From contig NC_080070.1 of NCBI RefSeq assembly GCF_949987535.1, forward strand, positions 10,040,016-10,104,015: a DNA stretch of 64,000 nt. The letters are read 5' to 3'. Both the position numbers and the translations under genes were made by a program. The first letter of the stretch is position 1, and every line of letters begins with the position of its first letter. This DNA is from Balaenoptera acutorostrata (taxonomy: Eukaryota; Chordata; Mammalia; Artiodactyla; Balaenopteridae). A model generated the notes under the pieces. That model searched no databases, was not told the origin of the DNA, and was given only the letters and a program-made list of their open reading frames with translations. Positions 45,301 to 56,579 of this stretch are shown one piece after another.

Positions 45301-46136
45301 TCATCATCATTTGTCTCTAGGTATTTTTTGATTTCCTCTTTGATTTCTTCAGTGATCTCTTGGTTATTTAGTAACATATTGTTTAGCCTCCATGTGTTTG
45401 TGTTTTTTACGTTTTTTCCCTTGTAATTGATTTCTAATCTCATAGTGTTGTGGTCAGAAAAGATGCTTGATATGATTTCAATTTTCTTAAATTTACTGAG
45501 GCTTGATTTATGAGCCAAGATGTGATCTATCCTGGAGAATGTTCCATGTGCACTTGAGAAGAAAGTGTACTCTGCTGTTTTTGTATGGAATGTCCTATAA
45601 ATATCAATTAAATCTATCTGATCTACTGTGTCATTTAAAGATTGTGTTTCGTTATTAATTTTCTGTTTGGATGATCTGTCCATTGGTGTTAGTGAGGTGT
45701 TAAAGTCCCCCACTATTATTGTGTTACTGTCGATTTCCTCTTTTAGAGCTGGTAGCAGTTGCCTTATGTATTGAGGTGCTCCTATGTTGGGTGCATATAT
45801 ATTTATAATTGTTATATCTTCTTCCTGGATTGATCCCTTGATCATTACATAGTGTCCTTCCTTGTCTCTTGTATCATTCTTTATTTTAAAGTCTATTTTA
45901 TCTGATATGAGAATTGCTACTCCAGCTTTTTTTTGATTTCCATTTGCATGGAATATCTTTTTCCATCCCCTCACTTTCAGTTTGTATGTGTCCCTAGGTC
46001 TGAAGTGGGTCTCTTGTAGACAGCATATATATGGGCCTTGTTTTTGTATCCATTCAGCAAACCTGCGTCTTCTGGTTGGAGCATTTAATCCATTCACGTT
46101 TAAGGTAATTATCGATATGTATGTTCCTATGACCAT
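42325..46136 (-). pseudogene. L1 ORF2 pseudogene
   Basis: The frame opens at ATG 46136 and stays open for 461 codons, containing a complete-looking endonuclease domain ([31 protein letters not shown]) and the linker. It ends at 44751, where a TAA replaces codons that read ...TVIKN... in the intact L1. Later pieces in shifted frames cover [12 protein letters not shown] (44299-44535), the LFADDM catalytic box (43704-44342), the thumb region (42998-43339), [20 protein letters not shown] (42699-42974) and the C-terminus (42325-42726). It cannot make functional ORF2p. Confidence 0.93.
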
Positions 46137-46194
46137 TTTCTTAATTGTTTTGGGTTTGTTTTTGTAGGTCCTTTTCTTCTCTTGTGTTTCCCAC

Positions 46195-47100
46195 TTAGAG
46201 AAGTTCCTTTAGCATATGTTGTAGAGCTGGTTTGGTGGTGCTGAATTCTCTTAGCTTTTGCTTGTCTGTGAAGCTTTTGATTTCTCCATCAAATCTGAAT
46301 GAGATCCTTGCCATGTAGAGTAATCCTGGTTGTAGGTTCTTCCCTTTCATCACTTAAAAATATGTCATGCCACTCTCTTCTGGCTTGTAGAGTTTCTGCC
46401 GAGAAATCAGCTGTTAACCTTATGGGAGTTCCCTTGTATGTTTGTTGTCATTTTTCCCTTGCTGCTTTCAATAATTTTTCTTTGTCTTTAATTTTTGCCA
46501 ATTTGATTGCTATGTGTCTCAGCGTGTTTCTCTGTGGGTTTATCCTGTATGTGACTCTCTACACTTCCTGGACTTTGGTGGCTATTTCCTTTCCCATGTT
46601 AGGGAAGTTTTCGACTATAATCTCTTCAAATATTTTCTTGGGTCCTTTCTCTCTCTCTTCTCCTTCTGGGATCCCTATAATGCAAATGTTTTGCATTTAA
46701 TGCTGTCCCAGAGGTCTCTTAGGCTGTCTTCATTTCTTCTCATTCTTTTTTCTTTATTCTGTTCTGCAGCAGTGAATTCCACCATTCTGTCTTCCAGGTC
46801 ACTTATCCAGTCTTCTGCCTCAATTATTCTGCTACTGATTCCTTCTAGTTTATTTTTCATTTCAGTTATTGTATTGTTCACCTCTGTTTGTTTGTTCTTT
46901 AATCCTTCTAGGTCTTTGTTAAACATTTCTTGCATCTCCTCGATCTTTGCCTCCATTCTTTTTCCGAGGTCCTGGGTCATCTTCACTATCATTATTCTGA
47001 ATTCTTTTTCTGGAAGGTTGCCTATCTCCACTTCATTCAGTTGTTTTTCTGGGGTTTTATCTTGTTTCTTCATCTGGTACATAGCCTTCTCCCTTTTCAT
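46195..47100 (-). pseudogene. L1 ORF1 pseudogene
   Basis: The ATG at 47100 opens a 141-codon N-terminal part with the coiled coil (GKRMEAKIEEMQEMFNKDLE and on), then frameshifts near 46690, where 'gcaaatgttttgcattta' has replaced the normal sequence at the start of the RRM-like domain. The rest of ORF1 can be followed in other frames to the stop at about 46195. Confidence 0.9.
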
Positions 47101-47181
47101 CTCACCTCTCTTCCTGTGAACGTGGTTTTAGTTCCACAGGCTGCAAGATTGTAGTTCTTCTTGCTTCTGCTATCTGCCCTC

Positions 47182-47192
47182 TGAAATTTCTA
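47182..47192 (+). repeat. Target-site duplication of second L1 (right)
   Basis: TGAAATTTCTA, matching 42116-42126. Confidence 0.85.
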
Positions 47193-47197
47193 TTTTT

Positions 47198-48060
47198 GAT
47201 AGAGCCAATTTTTAAGCTCTATATAATCCCAGAATTTTATATATTTATTATTTTCACATTATATCATAATTGTTTATAATATTTTTTATAACTGACTATT
47301 GAAAGTAAAATTATATGGCTCTTGGCAACATTTAATGACATGAGGAGAAGCTATTGTTTTGGACATTTTAATTTGTAGTATCTGTGTGTCATCCAATTGT
47401 AGGTATTCTGTAAAGAGTTGGATATGGGGGCTTGAGTCCAGAGGAGGGATCTAGGTAGAGAATCATTTGAGAGACATCAATCTATAATTGTATTTTAAAT
47501 CATTTAAACACATAGGTTGCCTCAAGGAAAAAAAAGAGAGATTAGAAACCCACAAGGTTTTGAACGAGGAGAGGGCCACGAATGAAGTGAGTAAAGCCAG
47601 ATTCTAATGCTTAGGGAGAGAGTATGATCCTCCAAAGGAGATAGTGACTAGGAAAAAAAGGGGGAGAAAAACACAGTACTTTATCTAGAGGTGAGCATGT
47701 TTCAAGAAAGAGGGGATATTCAACATGGTTAAAACACATAAGAGCTCCAGCAAAAAGAGGACTGACAGGCTCCATTGGCCTTCGTGCCTTGGAGTTCAGG
47801 GTAGAGGCAAAATTTGGACCAGGATTATACTGAGGAGTGAGTGGGATGGATGGGAGTATATACAGAGTATATATGTGCAAATGCATTTCTTTTTCCTTCA
47901 GAATTTCTCTGTAAAAAGAAAGAAAGATTTGAGGGTGATAGAGTGGTGGTGATGTAAGGAAACTGGATCAGTGGAGGACAGTTTGAAGAAAAATAAGAAA
48001 GGTCTGCTTTCGATGGTGAAGGGACATTTCTTCCCCTGGAATAGGAAAGAGGAAGGGTAT
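47198..48060 (+). mobile_element. Ancient dispersed repeat, part downstream of L1 insertion
   Basis: Diverged purine-rich text such as 'caattgtaggtattctgtaaagagttggatatggggg', 'gtgagtaaagccagattc' and 'gaggagtgagtgggatgg' fits the later part of the same ancient family as 41660-42115 and 37205-38040. The assignment rests on block order remembered from that family and on the L1 having split it. Confidence 0.4.
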
Positions 48061-48540
48061 GGTGAGTGCAAGCAGGTGTGTCATGGGTCACCGAGGGACG
48101 TCTGCTGATGGCTTTGATTTGCTCTGGGTTTCAAACACTAGCTGGAATAAAAGACCACGCCATTTCAGAAGCTTCAGGAACTACAAATTCTTGTTGGATT
48201 TGCAGTTTATAGAGCATCTATGCTTTTCTCATTTGTGCAAGACAGTGTCATTTTATAGTTTCTTAACTAGGCCAAAGCTAAACAGTTCAATTCTCAGCCA
48301 CTCTAGTTTTCTTATTGAGGGGACAGAGCTGTCTGCGGTCTTAGTAATTTCCCTATTTCGTGTGCTCTTCCTTTTCTCATTTCCCACTTACTAAACAAGG
48401 CTATCACCTAGTAATTGAAATATATGAATGTCCACATAGGGTACGTCCATCTGAGGAAAGCACTGAATAACACCTAGTGTTACCTGGTCTAAACTTTGAT
48501 CAATGGAGACTCCTAGGATTTCATGTAGCTTAGTCTAGAT
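48061..48540. other. Unassigned DNA
   Basis: A 111-aa open frame (48059-48394) shows no recognisable domain and its start codon is GTG. Nothing else seen. Confidence 0.4.
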
Positions 48541-49005
48541 CTCCCTCGACTTATGATGGGGTTATGTCCATAAAAATATTGTAAGTTAAAAATGCATTTA
48601 ATACACCTAACCTACTGCACGTCACAGCTTAGCCCAGCCTACCTTAAAAATGCTCAGAACACTTACACAAGTCCATAGTTGGCCAAAATCATCTGACACA
48701 AAGCCTATTTTATTATAAAGTGTTCAAAGTCTCATCCAATATATTGAGTACTCTACTAAAGTAAAGTGAGAAATTGCATTGTTGTCTGCATACAGAATGG
48801 TCTTAAGTGCATCGGTCATTTACCCTCTTGATCTTGAGACTTCCTGGAGCTTCGGCATTGCCGCTCCCCAGCATCATGAGAGAGTATGTCTTGTGCTGCC
48901 TGTTGCTAGCCCTGGAAAAGATCAAAATTTGCAATATGGTTTCTATTGAATGCATGTTGCTTCTGCAACACTGTAAAGTCAAAAAGTCTTAAGTCCAACT
49001 GTCCG
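48541..49005. mobile_element. Tigger-type MITE (TcMar-like) remnant
   Basis: Left end 'ctcgacttatgatggggtta' and right end '...gtcaaaaagtcttaagtcc' are diverged inverted repeats. Internal blocks 'gcatttaatacacctaacctac', 'agcttagcccagcctacctt' and 'atctgacacaaagcctattttatt' match an old eutherian Tigger-derived non-autonomous element. It has no transposase. Confidence 0.62.
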
Positions 49006-49454
49006 TACTCTTCCACTTCCCAGGAGAATCTGAAGTGTGCCAGTAATCTGAAGATGAATATGAGATATTTTCCACACCATTAGGAGCTTTGCTTGGTAAT
49101 ACTGTGACTCAGAATTTCTTAAACTAGGGTCCCTATGACATGTGGATGGGCGTTAGGGGTTCAGGGAACCCTGAAATTTCATGAAAATTGCATGTACATT
49201 GACTTTCAGCAAATGGTATTTTAGGAAAATTGATATTTTATGAAATGGTCCAGAGGCTGTTATATTATCAAAGGTGATGACCCCCAAATCACAAAAGACT
49301 ACATACTCTTTTTTTCTGAGTATTTTTGAAAGGAACCTAAAAGTGACAAGCATCATAAAATTATCCTTGGAATTTACATTCTTCTCAGGGATAAATTGCT
49401 TATGGAAAATTAATTATCTAGAATCTGCATGGATCTATTTCAGATTTTCAGCAA
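49006..49454. other. Unassigned DNA
   Basis: Nothing recognised. Around 49110-49260 the text resembles degraded dispersed repeats but no family is assignable. Confidence 0.35.
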
Positions 49455-49470
49455 AAGTTCTTTTCTTTTT

Positions 49471-49758
49471 TTTTTTTTTAAATTTATTTATTTATGGCTG
49501 TGTTGAGTCTTCGTTTCTGTGAGAGGGCTTTCTCTGGTTGCGGCAAGTGGGGGCCACTCTTCATCGCGGTGCGCGGGCCTCTCACTATCGTGGCCTCTCT
49601 GGCTGCGGAGCACAGGCTCCAGATGCGCAGGCTCAGCAATTGTGGCTCACGGGCCCAGTCGCTCCGCGGCATGTGGGATCTTCCCAGACCAGGGCTCGAA
49701 CCCGTGTCCCCTGCATTGGCAGGCAGATTCTCAACCACTGCGCCACCAGGGAAGCCCC
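49471..49758 (-). mobile_element. CHR-type tRNA-derived SINE
   Basis: Poly-T/ATTT tail followed by the short CHR variant in reverse, with B-box complement 'gggctcgaacc' and 'gccaccagggaagcccc' head. A perfect 16-bp TSD AAGTTCTTTTCTTTTT lies at 49455-49470 and 49759-49774. Open frames in all directions here are SINE sequence. Confidence 0.97.
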
Positions 49759-49774
49759 AAGTTCTTTTCTTTTT

Positions 49775-50739
49775 GATCATATGACGTGTTCATACTACTA
49801 GTATAGTTTTTATTACATTAAAGTCAACAGCCATTCAACAAATACTTACAAAGCATCTCCTCTGCTAGGACTTAGGTATTGGGGATATAACAATGAATAA
49901 GGCAATTTGAAAATCATTTTTATCTTCCCAGAATATTAAAAAAGACTCTGTTGAAGTAATATCATTTATTTATCCAGACCTCTGCAGGTGTCTGAGAGAT
50001 CTGTAATTATTGTATTGATTTAAATTATTGAAACCAGAGCCAGAATTTTTCCTCTAAATGGAAAAACATGTGCAATATAAGCTAGTGTAAATATAACAGC
50101 TTAATATCCCAAATAGTATTTTAATGCTCAAAAGAGTTCAAAAGATTTGCTTTAAAATCTTGAGTGCGTTTTAAACCAGATTAAGGAACACAAGATTTCT
50201 GACCAATATGAACATTTAAAAATAAACATTTATGTTTAAATAAAAAGAAAGTGTTTACTATTGTCCTATTTATCAAATCGTTTCAGCAGGATCATTATAA
50301 ATGCTCAAGTTAATGTTGGATTTTAACAATATTGAAAAGGTTTTCCCTGAATCATTTCTCGTATTGAATGCTATAGCAATAGTATGTAAACTATGGAGAA
50401 TAGAGCAATGTAACTGAAAGTTATAATTGAGCACTATCTCATTCATATAATCTCAAGTCCCTATGCCTTACTCAGCAAGAAGGATAGAGGTCTTAGACTA
50501 CTACATAGGGAATAAGAATTCTAATAGGAAAAAGAAAAAAGGAAATATTTTTCTAGAACTTGATAGCACCAACTGCATTTGTATATTTCTTCCTTGTTTC
50601 TTTCTCGAATGTTGAATGCAGTAGTGATGGTGAGACTGTCTTAGTTTGAGATTTATTTCTTGAGACTGTCTTAATTTCTTCTTACCTGGGAGAAACCAGA
50701 AGGCCAAAGGAGTAACTAGGAAAATAAAACAATGGAAAG
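49775..50739. other. Unassigned DNA with a possible ancient-repeat head
   Basis: 49830-49910 ('cattcaacaaatacttacaaagcatctcc...ggggatataacaatgaataa') resembles the start of the ancient family at 37.2 kb. The rest is AT-rich and unassigned. Confidence 0.4.
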
Positions 50740-51150
50740 TGCCTTAGGTCAATGTGGTCAGTTAGACTATTCTCCAGAAAGACCACACTCACTCATTGTT
50801 GCCATGGAAACATATACTTCCTTGCTCTGTTCATGTTGGATGTGGATACATTGATTGCTTTGGCCAATGGAATATTAGCAGACATGACTCAGCAAAGACT
50901 TGAAATCTGTCTACACTTTGGGGATTGTTTTCTGGCATCTCTGCTATTGCTAAGAGAATAATTTTCTTTGAGCTAACACACTTTTGTCAGAAAGAGGAGA
51001 CAAACCTAGCCGAGCCAGACCACCCAGCCAAATACAGCCTAAACCAGCCAACCCTCAGTTGACCTCATTTCCTTGACTTGAATAAATGTCTGTTATTATG
51101 CCTTGCTAAGGTTTTTGTGGCTGTTTGTTATGCATCATTATTATGGCATA
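50740..51150 (+). mobile_element. Probable MLT1-type LTR remnant
   Basis: Ends in the LTR-like run 'aataaatgtctgttattatgcc' then 'tttttgtggctgtttgttatgcatc', with AATAAA at 51081-51086, resembling the 3' portion of ERVL-MaLR MLT1 LTRs. Upstream 'gagccagaccacccagcc' fits the mid-region. The 5' boundary is uncertain. Confidence 0.5.
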
Positions 51151-51351
51151 CAAAATCAGTAAATACAATAATATAGTTTACTTATATAGTAAACTCCAAA
51201 GAATGCAGCTCAGGGAATACAAAAAAGGCCAATTGTTTAGTGTTTTTGTTTTTCTAAATAAGCAAGAAAATTCTGTGGGACCCAATAGCGGGACCCAGTT
51301 GCCTAGTTGAAAAGGTAGGAGGTAAGAAAACAAATTTCCAAATCTTAAAGG

Positions 51352-51475
51352 GAATAATAATAACCTGGGGGATTGGAATAACATGCACAATCCCAGGCCT
51401 CTCGTTTCAAGACTCTTGATTTAGTGTGTCTGAGGTGGAGCACTGATAATCTGATTTTAACCATAATCCCAAGTC
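51352..51475. mobile_element. MER5-type hAT MITE fragment
   Basis: 'aacctgggggattggaataacatgcacaatcccaggcctc' followed by 'ttgatttagtgtgtctgaggtggag' and 'gataatctgattttaacc' follows the MER5A consensus order from memory. It is diverged and partial. Confidence 0.5.
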
Positions 51476-51879
51476 AAAATGAGGCAGGTAACCCAGAGAT
51501 CACCAAGAAACACGAATTTCAAGATTTAAGTTCTAAGTTCTTTTAATCAGGATGTGATTGTCCCTGCAATATTCCCTCGGGAACTTGGTACAAACAAGAT
51601 GCTCTGGGTTTCAGAGATCCATGATCCTGGTTCCAGCCACATTTCTTATGATGGACAAGCAACTACTCTGTGAAGTTCTGAGATATCATGCCATATCATA
51701 AAAGGGAACTATAAGAAATCATTTATGTCCCCAAGAAAGTGAATATTCAGTGAGTAGGATAAGAGAGTGGTGAAAAACATAACTTTTGGAAGGAAAGGAC
51801 AATAATGTAGTCATTCAGACAGAGGAAAAATCAATGTGCACTATGTTATTGGGTAATAGTTATTCTCTTAGCACAATTT
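51476..51879. other. Unassigned DNA
   Basis: Nothing recognised. Confidence 0.4.
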
Positions 51880-52175
51880 TTCCAATATTTTAATAACATT
51901 AGTAACAATGATAGCAAATGCATATAGCACATTTAGTTTATATGCATGATGTTTTTTCATCCTCTCTGCCCTGCCCCCCTGCCACACACAAAAAACAGCA
52001 ACAACAAAATCCTTTGGGGTAGATCTTCCTTTTACTTGGATTTTCTACATGAGGAAACTGAGAATACAGTTGTGTAACTCACCCATGTTCAGATAGCTAA
52101 AGTGAAGTAAAGCTGGTATTTGAACATTGGGTCCACTTCTACCAATGTTGGTCCTATCCACAACACTATAGCATC
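51880..52175 (-). mobile_element. MIR SINE fragment
   Basis: Reverse-orientation MIR: 'ggggtagatcttccttttacttggattttctacatgaggaaactgag', 'gtaactcacccatgttcagatagctaaagtgaag', 'gctggtatttgaac'. A CA/AAC-rich stretch at 51980-52010 has been added inside it. Confidence 0.7.
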
Positions 52176-52793
52176 CCTTATCTATAAGGAAGAACTCTCA
52201 GGTCAAAGCCAGGCAGCTTTCTACCTTAACTGGGGGCATGATGCCTTGAGGGAATAGAAATGGTCCCTATGTGAAGACTGAAGGAATGCATACAACTCCG
52301 CACGGATACAAAGACTACAATTTGTAAGAGTCGTGTCTGTCTCAGAGACGCTACTATAAATTTAGTTGTCAAGCTACATGTAAGCATTTTGACATATAGT
52401 TTAAATATAACGGGTAATTGCTTATTTGCAAGGCTAAGCACCTCAAAACATTCAAATATGGATTTTTTTTTCTGAAGTGGTTTATAAAACAGCCATGATT
52501 CATATTTTAAATCTCTGCGCTAAAACTGATGGATGATTTGCTCTTTTATGCCCCTTGTGCTGAAAGTGTGATCTGCCAGGCTGAGCATGGCTGGTTGAGG
52601 CATCACAGCAGATCTATCTGGCCAAATCCTAGTGGACAGATCAAAAATGATTCTGTCAGAGACTATTTTATGTGGTGAAAATCTTGTAAATTTCGTAGAA
52701 CAAAGACAATTTACAACTGAACGAGAGAGACACCAGATATATGTGATGAAAGAGAAATCTGAAAAGGAAAGTTGTAGCAAGAGCAAGCAGGTG
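52176..52793. other. Unassigned DNA
   Basis: A plus-strand open stretch of about 58 codons to 52790, next to a CAG|gtgaca donor-like site, is noted but not called (see rejected list). Confidence 0.4.
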
Positions 52794-52801
52794 ACAAGTG
52801 A

Positions 52802-52804
<3 letters not shown>

Positions 52805-52848
<44 letters not shown>
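52805..52848. repeat. (AT)n microsatellite at SINE tail
   Basis: About 22 uninterrupted AT units between the left TSD and the T-run of the SINE. It probably grew from the TSD 'gcatat' and the SINE tail, and is likely highly polymorphic. Confidence 0.95.
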
Positions 52849-52863
<15 letters not shown>

Positions 52864-53205
52864 AGTTGATTGATTAATTTATTGGCTGCGCTGGGTCTTC
52901 GTTGCTGCTCGCGGGCTTTCTCTAGTTGCGGCGAGCGGGGGCTACTCTTCATTGTGACGCGTGGGCTTCTCATTGCGGTGACTTCTCTTGTTGCGGAGCA
53001 CGGGGTCTAGGTGCGCGGGTTTCAGTAGTTGTGGCACACGGGCTCAGTAGTTGTGGCTCACGGGCTCTAGAGCGCAGGCTCAGTAGTTGCAGTGCACGGG
53101 CTTAGTTGCTCCGCGGCATGTGGGATCTTCCTGGACCAGGGCTCGAACCCATGTCTCCTGCACTGGCAGACGTATTCTTAACCACTGCGCCACCAGGGAA
53201 AACCA
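52809..53205 (-). mobile_element. CHR-type tRNA-derived SINE (long form) with AT-repeat tail
   Basis: Reverse-orientation long CHR copy with three 'cagtagttg' body repeats, 'gttgctccgcggcatgtggg', B-box complement and 'cgccaccaggga' head (53189-53200). A TSD ACAAGTGATGSATAT lies at 52794-52808 and 53206-53220, with one mismatch. The tail is occupied by the (AT)n microsatellite. Confidence 0.94.
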
Positions 53206-53220
53206 ACAAGTGATGGATAT

Positions 53221-54342
53221 TTTCAAAAGAACTGCTGTATATTCTCTCTTTCAGTGTCTGCAGACTTGGTTGCTACAAGTCCTGTTGATAAGCAGTTTTG
53301 CCCCACGATCTTTAAAAGATCAGCACAGATATCCAGGTAAATAAGAACATTTCTGTTGTATTTGATAATTGCATGCTGCTTTGTAAAATATTTTGAAGAA
53401 AAAATGTGTTGCAAATTCTAAAGTTTGGTTGGCTAATTTCTCATGTCACTAAATATTTAGATTTTGCACAAGTTTTACTTTTCATTAGGAGGCGTATTCA
53501 GAAGTGTGTGATATATGGCAGCAAATAACATCTCTCTCAAAAACATGATATATCGTTACTGCATTCTTAGAACATAAACTCGTTTTAAGACATAAACTGT
53601 CTAAAAATGTATTTATTTCGAGCTATATTTTAATCCAAGGCTCCTTCTGTGCTAAATCTATTTTCTCAGTCTTCTTAATATTTAGAATTAAGAACCTAAA
53701 CTCAGTAGTGTGCTGGTGAATGTTTAAAAACTGGCTCTGTGCGGGTGCTGATTTGTCATGCTTACCAGTTTCTGTGGTGTAAATGCTCCCACCATACTTG
53801 ATTTCAAGTTACCAAAGTGCCACAACTGGCTTGCAAAATTCCTGGATATCTAACAATCGGCCCTCTACAGCAGATGCCAATTGGTTCCAGCATCCCACTG
53901 GGAAACTCCAGAAATGTCATTAATTTTTAGCAGGTTTTTCTTGGATTTACATATAAAGAATAATATATGGCAATAACAACATTTTGTTTCCAAATGCTCA
54001 TGTTCTCTTTGACCATTTGTACAATCAATGGAGAAACTGATTTTACATTAAGAAAGTCTGGTACTGGAATGGATATTTTGATGCAGAGCATCCATGGGAA
54101 GATTTTTCTTTTAATAAAAGTCATTATAAACCTAACACTAAGAGGACAACAGATCAAAGATAATCTATGTGTGAGAAGTTATTCAGTTTTTGGGTAGAAA
54201 TGTCTAATTAATATTTAATGAATGTGCATTGTTTATTTAGGTTGTTACCATTTGTACTAGTAAAAGTAATGAGTCAGTAAATATCCTGGAAAAAACTTAC
54301 TGATAAGCTACTTGATGACATAAGATTATCTCCATATAATAG
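53221..54342. other. Unassigned AT-rich DNA
   Basis: No gene or repeat family is recognised. Open frames of 63-85 aa here are unsupported. Confidence 0.45.
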
Positions 54343-55145
54343 CAGCATATCTCGGAGATATTGTAGGTTCTGTTCCGGACCACCACAGTAAAGTGAGTCA
54401 CATGAATTTATTGATTTCCCAGTGCATATAAAACTTAGGTTTGCACTATACTGTAGTCTGTTCAGGGTGCAATAGCATTACGTCTAAAAAACCAATATCT
54501 AACTAAAAAAATACTTTACTGCTGAAAAATGCTAAGTATCATCTGAGCCACTAATGAGTCATAATCTTGTTGCTGGTGGAGGGTCTTGCCGCAATGTTGA
54601 TGGCTGCTGACTCATCAGGTAGTTACTAAAAGTTGGGGTGTCTGTGGCCATTTCTTAAACTAAAACAACAATGAAGTGTCCCGCATTGATTGACTGGTCC
54701 TTTCACTCGAACACTTAGAGACCACTGTAGTATTATTAATTGGCTTGATTTCAGTATTGTGTGTCTCAGGGAATGGGGGGCCCAAGGAAAGGGAGAGAGA
54801 TGGGGGAACGGCTGGTAGGTGGAGCAGTCAGAACACACAAAACATTTCTCAATTAAGTTCACCATCTTATATGGGCACAGTTCATGGTGCCCCAAAATAA
54901 TTATAATAGTAACATCAAAGGTCACTGATCACAGATCACCATAACAAAAATAATAATAAAGAAGTTGGAAATTTTGTGAGAATTACCAAAATGATATAGA
55001 GACGTGAAGGAAGCAAAGGCTGTTGGAAAAATGGCGCCGATAGACCTGCTAGTCACAGGGTTGCCACAAAACTTCAGTTTGTAAAAAAAAATGCATTATC
55101 TGTGAATAGTGATGAAATGAAGTGCAATAAAAGAAGGTATGACTG
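54343..55145 (-). mobile_element. Internally deleted Tigger1-type DNA transposon
   Basis: Terminal inverted repeats CAGCATATCTC (54343) and, on the opposite strand at the right end, CAGTCATACCTT (55145 inward). Both terminal regions match Tigger1 from memory: left 'ggttctgttccggaccacc', 'gtgcaatagcattacgtct', 'gttgatggctgctgactcatcagg'; right 'ggaatggggggcccaagg', 'ggagcagtcagaacacac' and 'ttggaaaaatggcgccgata'. The transposase gene is missing; the break is near 54690-54700 ('gattgactggtcctttcact'), where the two ends abut. It is therefore a non-autonomous, long-inactive copy of a TcMar-Tigger element. Confidence 0.85.
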
Positions 55146-55504
55146 GAGATTCCTTAAATGGGATTACTGTGCCAGGATAAATTGTACTTCTGCTCTCAAA
55201 AATATATCCAGATTCTGATCACCTCTCCTCATCCCCAATTCTACTGGAACAAAGCACTATCAGTTTTCCCCAGGATTTTTGCAATAGTTTCTAAAATATG
55301 CTCTCTACTTGTACTTTTGTTTTTGAACTCTATAGTCAACTCATTCATTTCGAGTGATTTTTTGATACCAAAAGTCTGATCATAATTTATGATTTTAAGG
55401 CTTTTGGCTCTCCAATGGATTCTCATTTCACCTGTATTAAAACCAAGTTGCATGCAATGTTTTAATGGTTTACATGTTGCCATAGGATCTAACCCCTTTC
55501 CATC
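55146..55504. other. Unassigned DNA
   Basis: Nothing recognised. Confidence 0.4.
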
Positions 55505-55965
55505 TAACTTTGTGTCTTAAAACTAAGCCCCCCCCACCCCCATTTTACTCAGCACACTCTAGGCACTCAACTCCTTGGTGCTACTCCACTCTCTCCAGGA
55601 AAGTTCCTGCCTCAAGCTCTCTGCACTTGTGATTTCCCTGAAATGCCCTTTCCTCAGATTTATACATGACTCAGCCTGTCACCTGTCTTATTTAGATTTT
55701 TGTTGAAAATCACCTTCTTAGTGATTTAAAGTTACATTTATCTTATCCTTACACTTTCTATCTTCCTTCATTGGTTTATTTTTCATTTCCACTTAAAATA
55801 ATTTGATATACTCTATATTTTACTTTAATATTTGATTATGATTTGTCTTCTACTACTAGAGTGTAAATAAAATGAAGGAAATATTTTTTTCTATTACTGT
55901 ACCCTAGAAGTTGCCTGGTACATAACAGGTGTTGGATAAATATTTGAGGAATAAATGCATAAATT
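55505..55965 (+). mobile_element. L2 LINE 3' fragment
   Basis: Sense order of the L2 3' end: 'tcctgcctcaagctctctgcacttgtgatttccctg', 'ccctttcctcagatttatacatgactcagcctg', 'actagagtgtaaataaaatgaagga', 'tgcctggtacataacaggtgttggataaatatttgagga'. It is moderately diverged and non-coding. Confidence 0.75.
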
Positions 55966-56579
55966 AATTGTTCACAAAAAAATTCCCAAGAAAACTTTTT
56001 CATTATGTTATTTATCAAATCTTTTATTTTTGATACAAAACTATGTTATGTTGCTCTCTCTCTGTTTCTACTTCTCTGAATTAAACTAAGAAGCCTAAAA
56101 GAAGAGTTGGTTACAAAGATAGCAAGGAAAAAAATAAATACAATTTTTAAGTTTTCTCATAACCAAGCCCACCACCACCACCAATATTCTATCCCAAACT
56201 GTTGTATGGGGAGTGGCATCATGGAAATTGTAGAAGAGAAAGAATAGAACCTCCATTGAGGCAACTGTTAAATTGACAAACCAAAACAAAAAACCGAAAG
56301 CAAGCAAGCAAACAAAAAACCCGAAGGAATAAACATTATCAGAACTCTAAAATCTAATCAAGAATTTAAAGCATCAGGGGAGTGCTTAATGAAGAAACTG
56401 ACTGCTAAATTGTGCTCTTTGAAAACATCCCTGTCAAGTCACTGAGTAACTGCTAAGATAATGCAACAGAGACTTCAGTGATCACACAGGAAAAGGAATA
56501 CAGTCTCTGTGAAAATAGTGTGGAAAAGTCACTTTAGAAAATAAAAAGATGACTCCAAACCTCAACAATCAACAACAAA
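55966..56579. other. Unassigned DNA
   Basis: A-rich sequence; nothing recognised with confidence. It may be the eroded upstream part of the L1/HAL1 remnant that follows. Confidence 0.35.

Larger units (their letters stand above)
42131..47181 (-). mobile_element. Second long L1, 5'-truncated, ORFs broken
   Basis: A minus-strand L1 of about 5.05 kb: a short 3' UTR with A-rich tail (42131-42324), ORF2 (42325-46136), a 58-bp spacer, ORF1 (46195-47100) and about 80 bp of upstream leader. It is truncated just 5' of ORF1, so the promoter is missing. The TSD is TGAAATTTCTA (42116-42126/47182-47192). Its 3' UTR differs from that of the full-length L1, pointing to an older, distinct subfamily. It inserted into an ancient repeat. 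Confidence 0.92.

Noticed and set aside
52590..52790. Plus-strand open stretch (…ILSETILCGENLVNF…) ending at a CAG|gtgaca donor-like site
   Set aside because: The frame is limited by a nearby upstream stop, no convincing acceptor is in phase, and no protein is recognised. Weaker than the 33.1-kb candidate.
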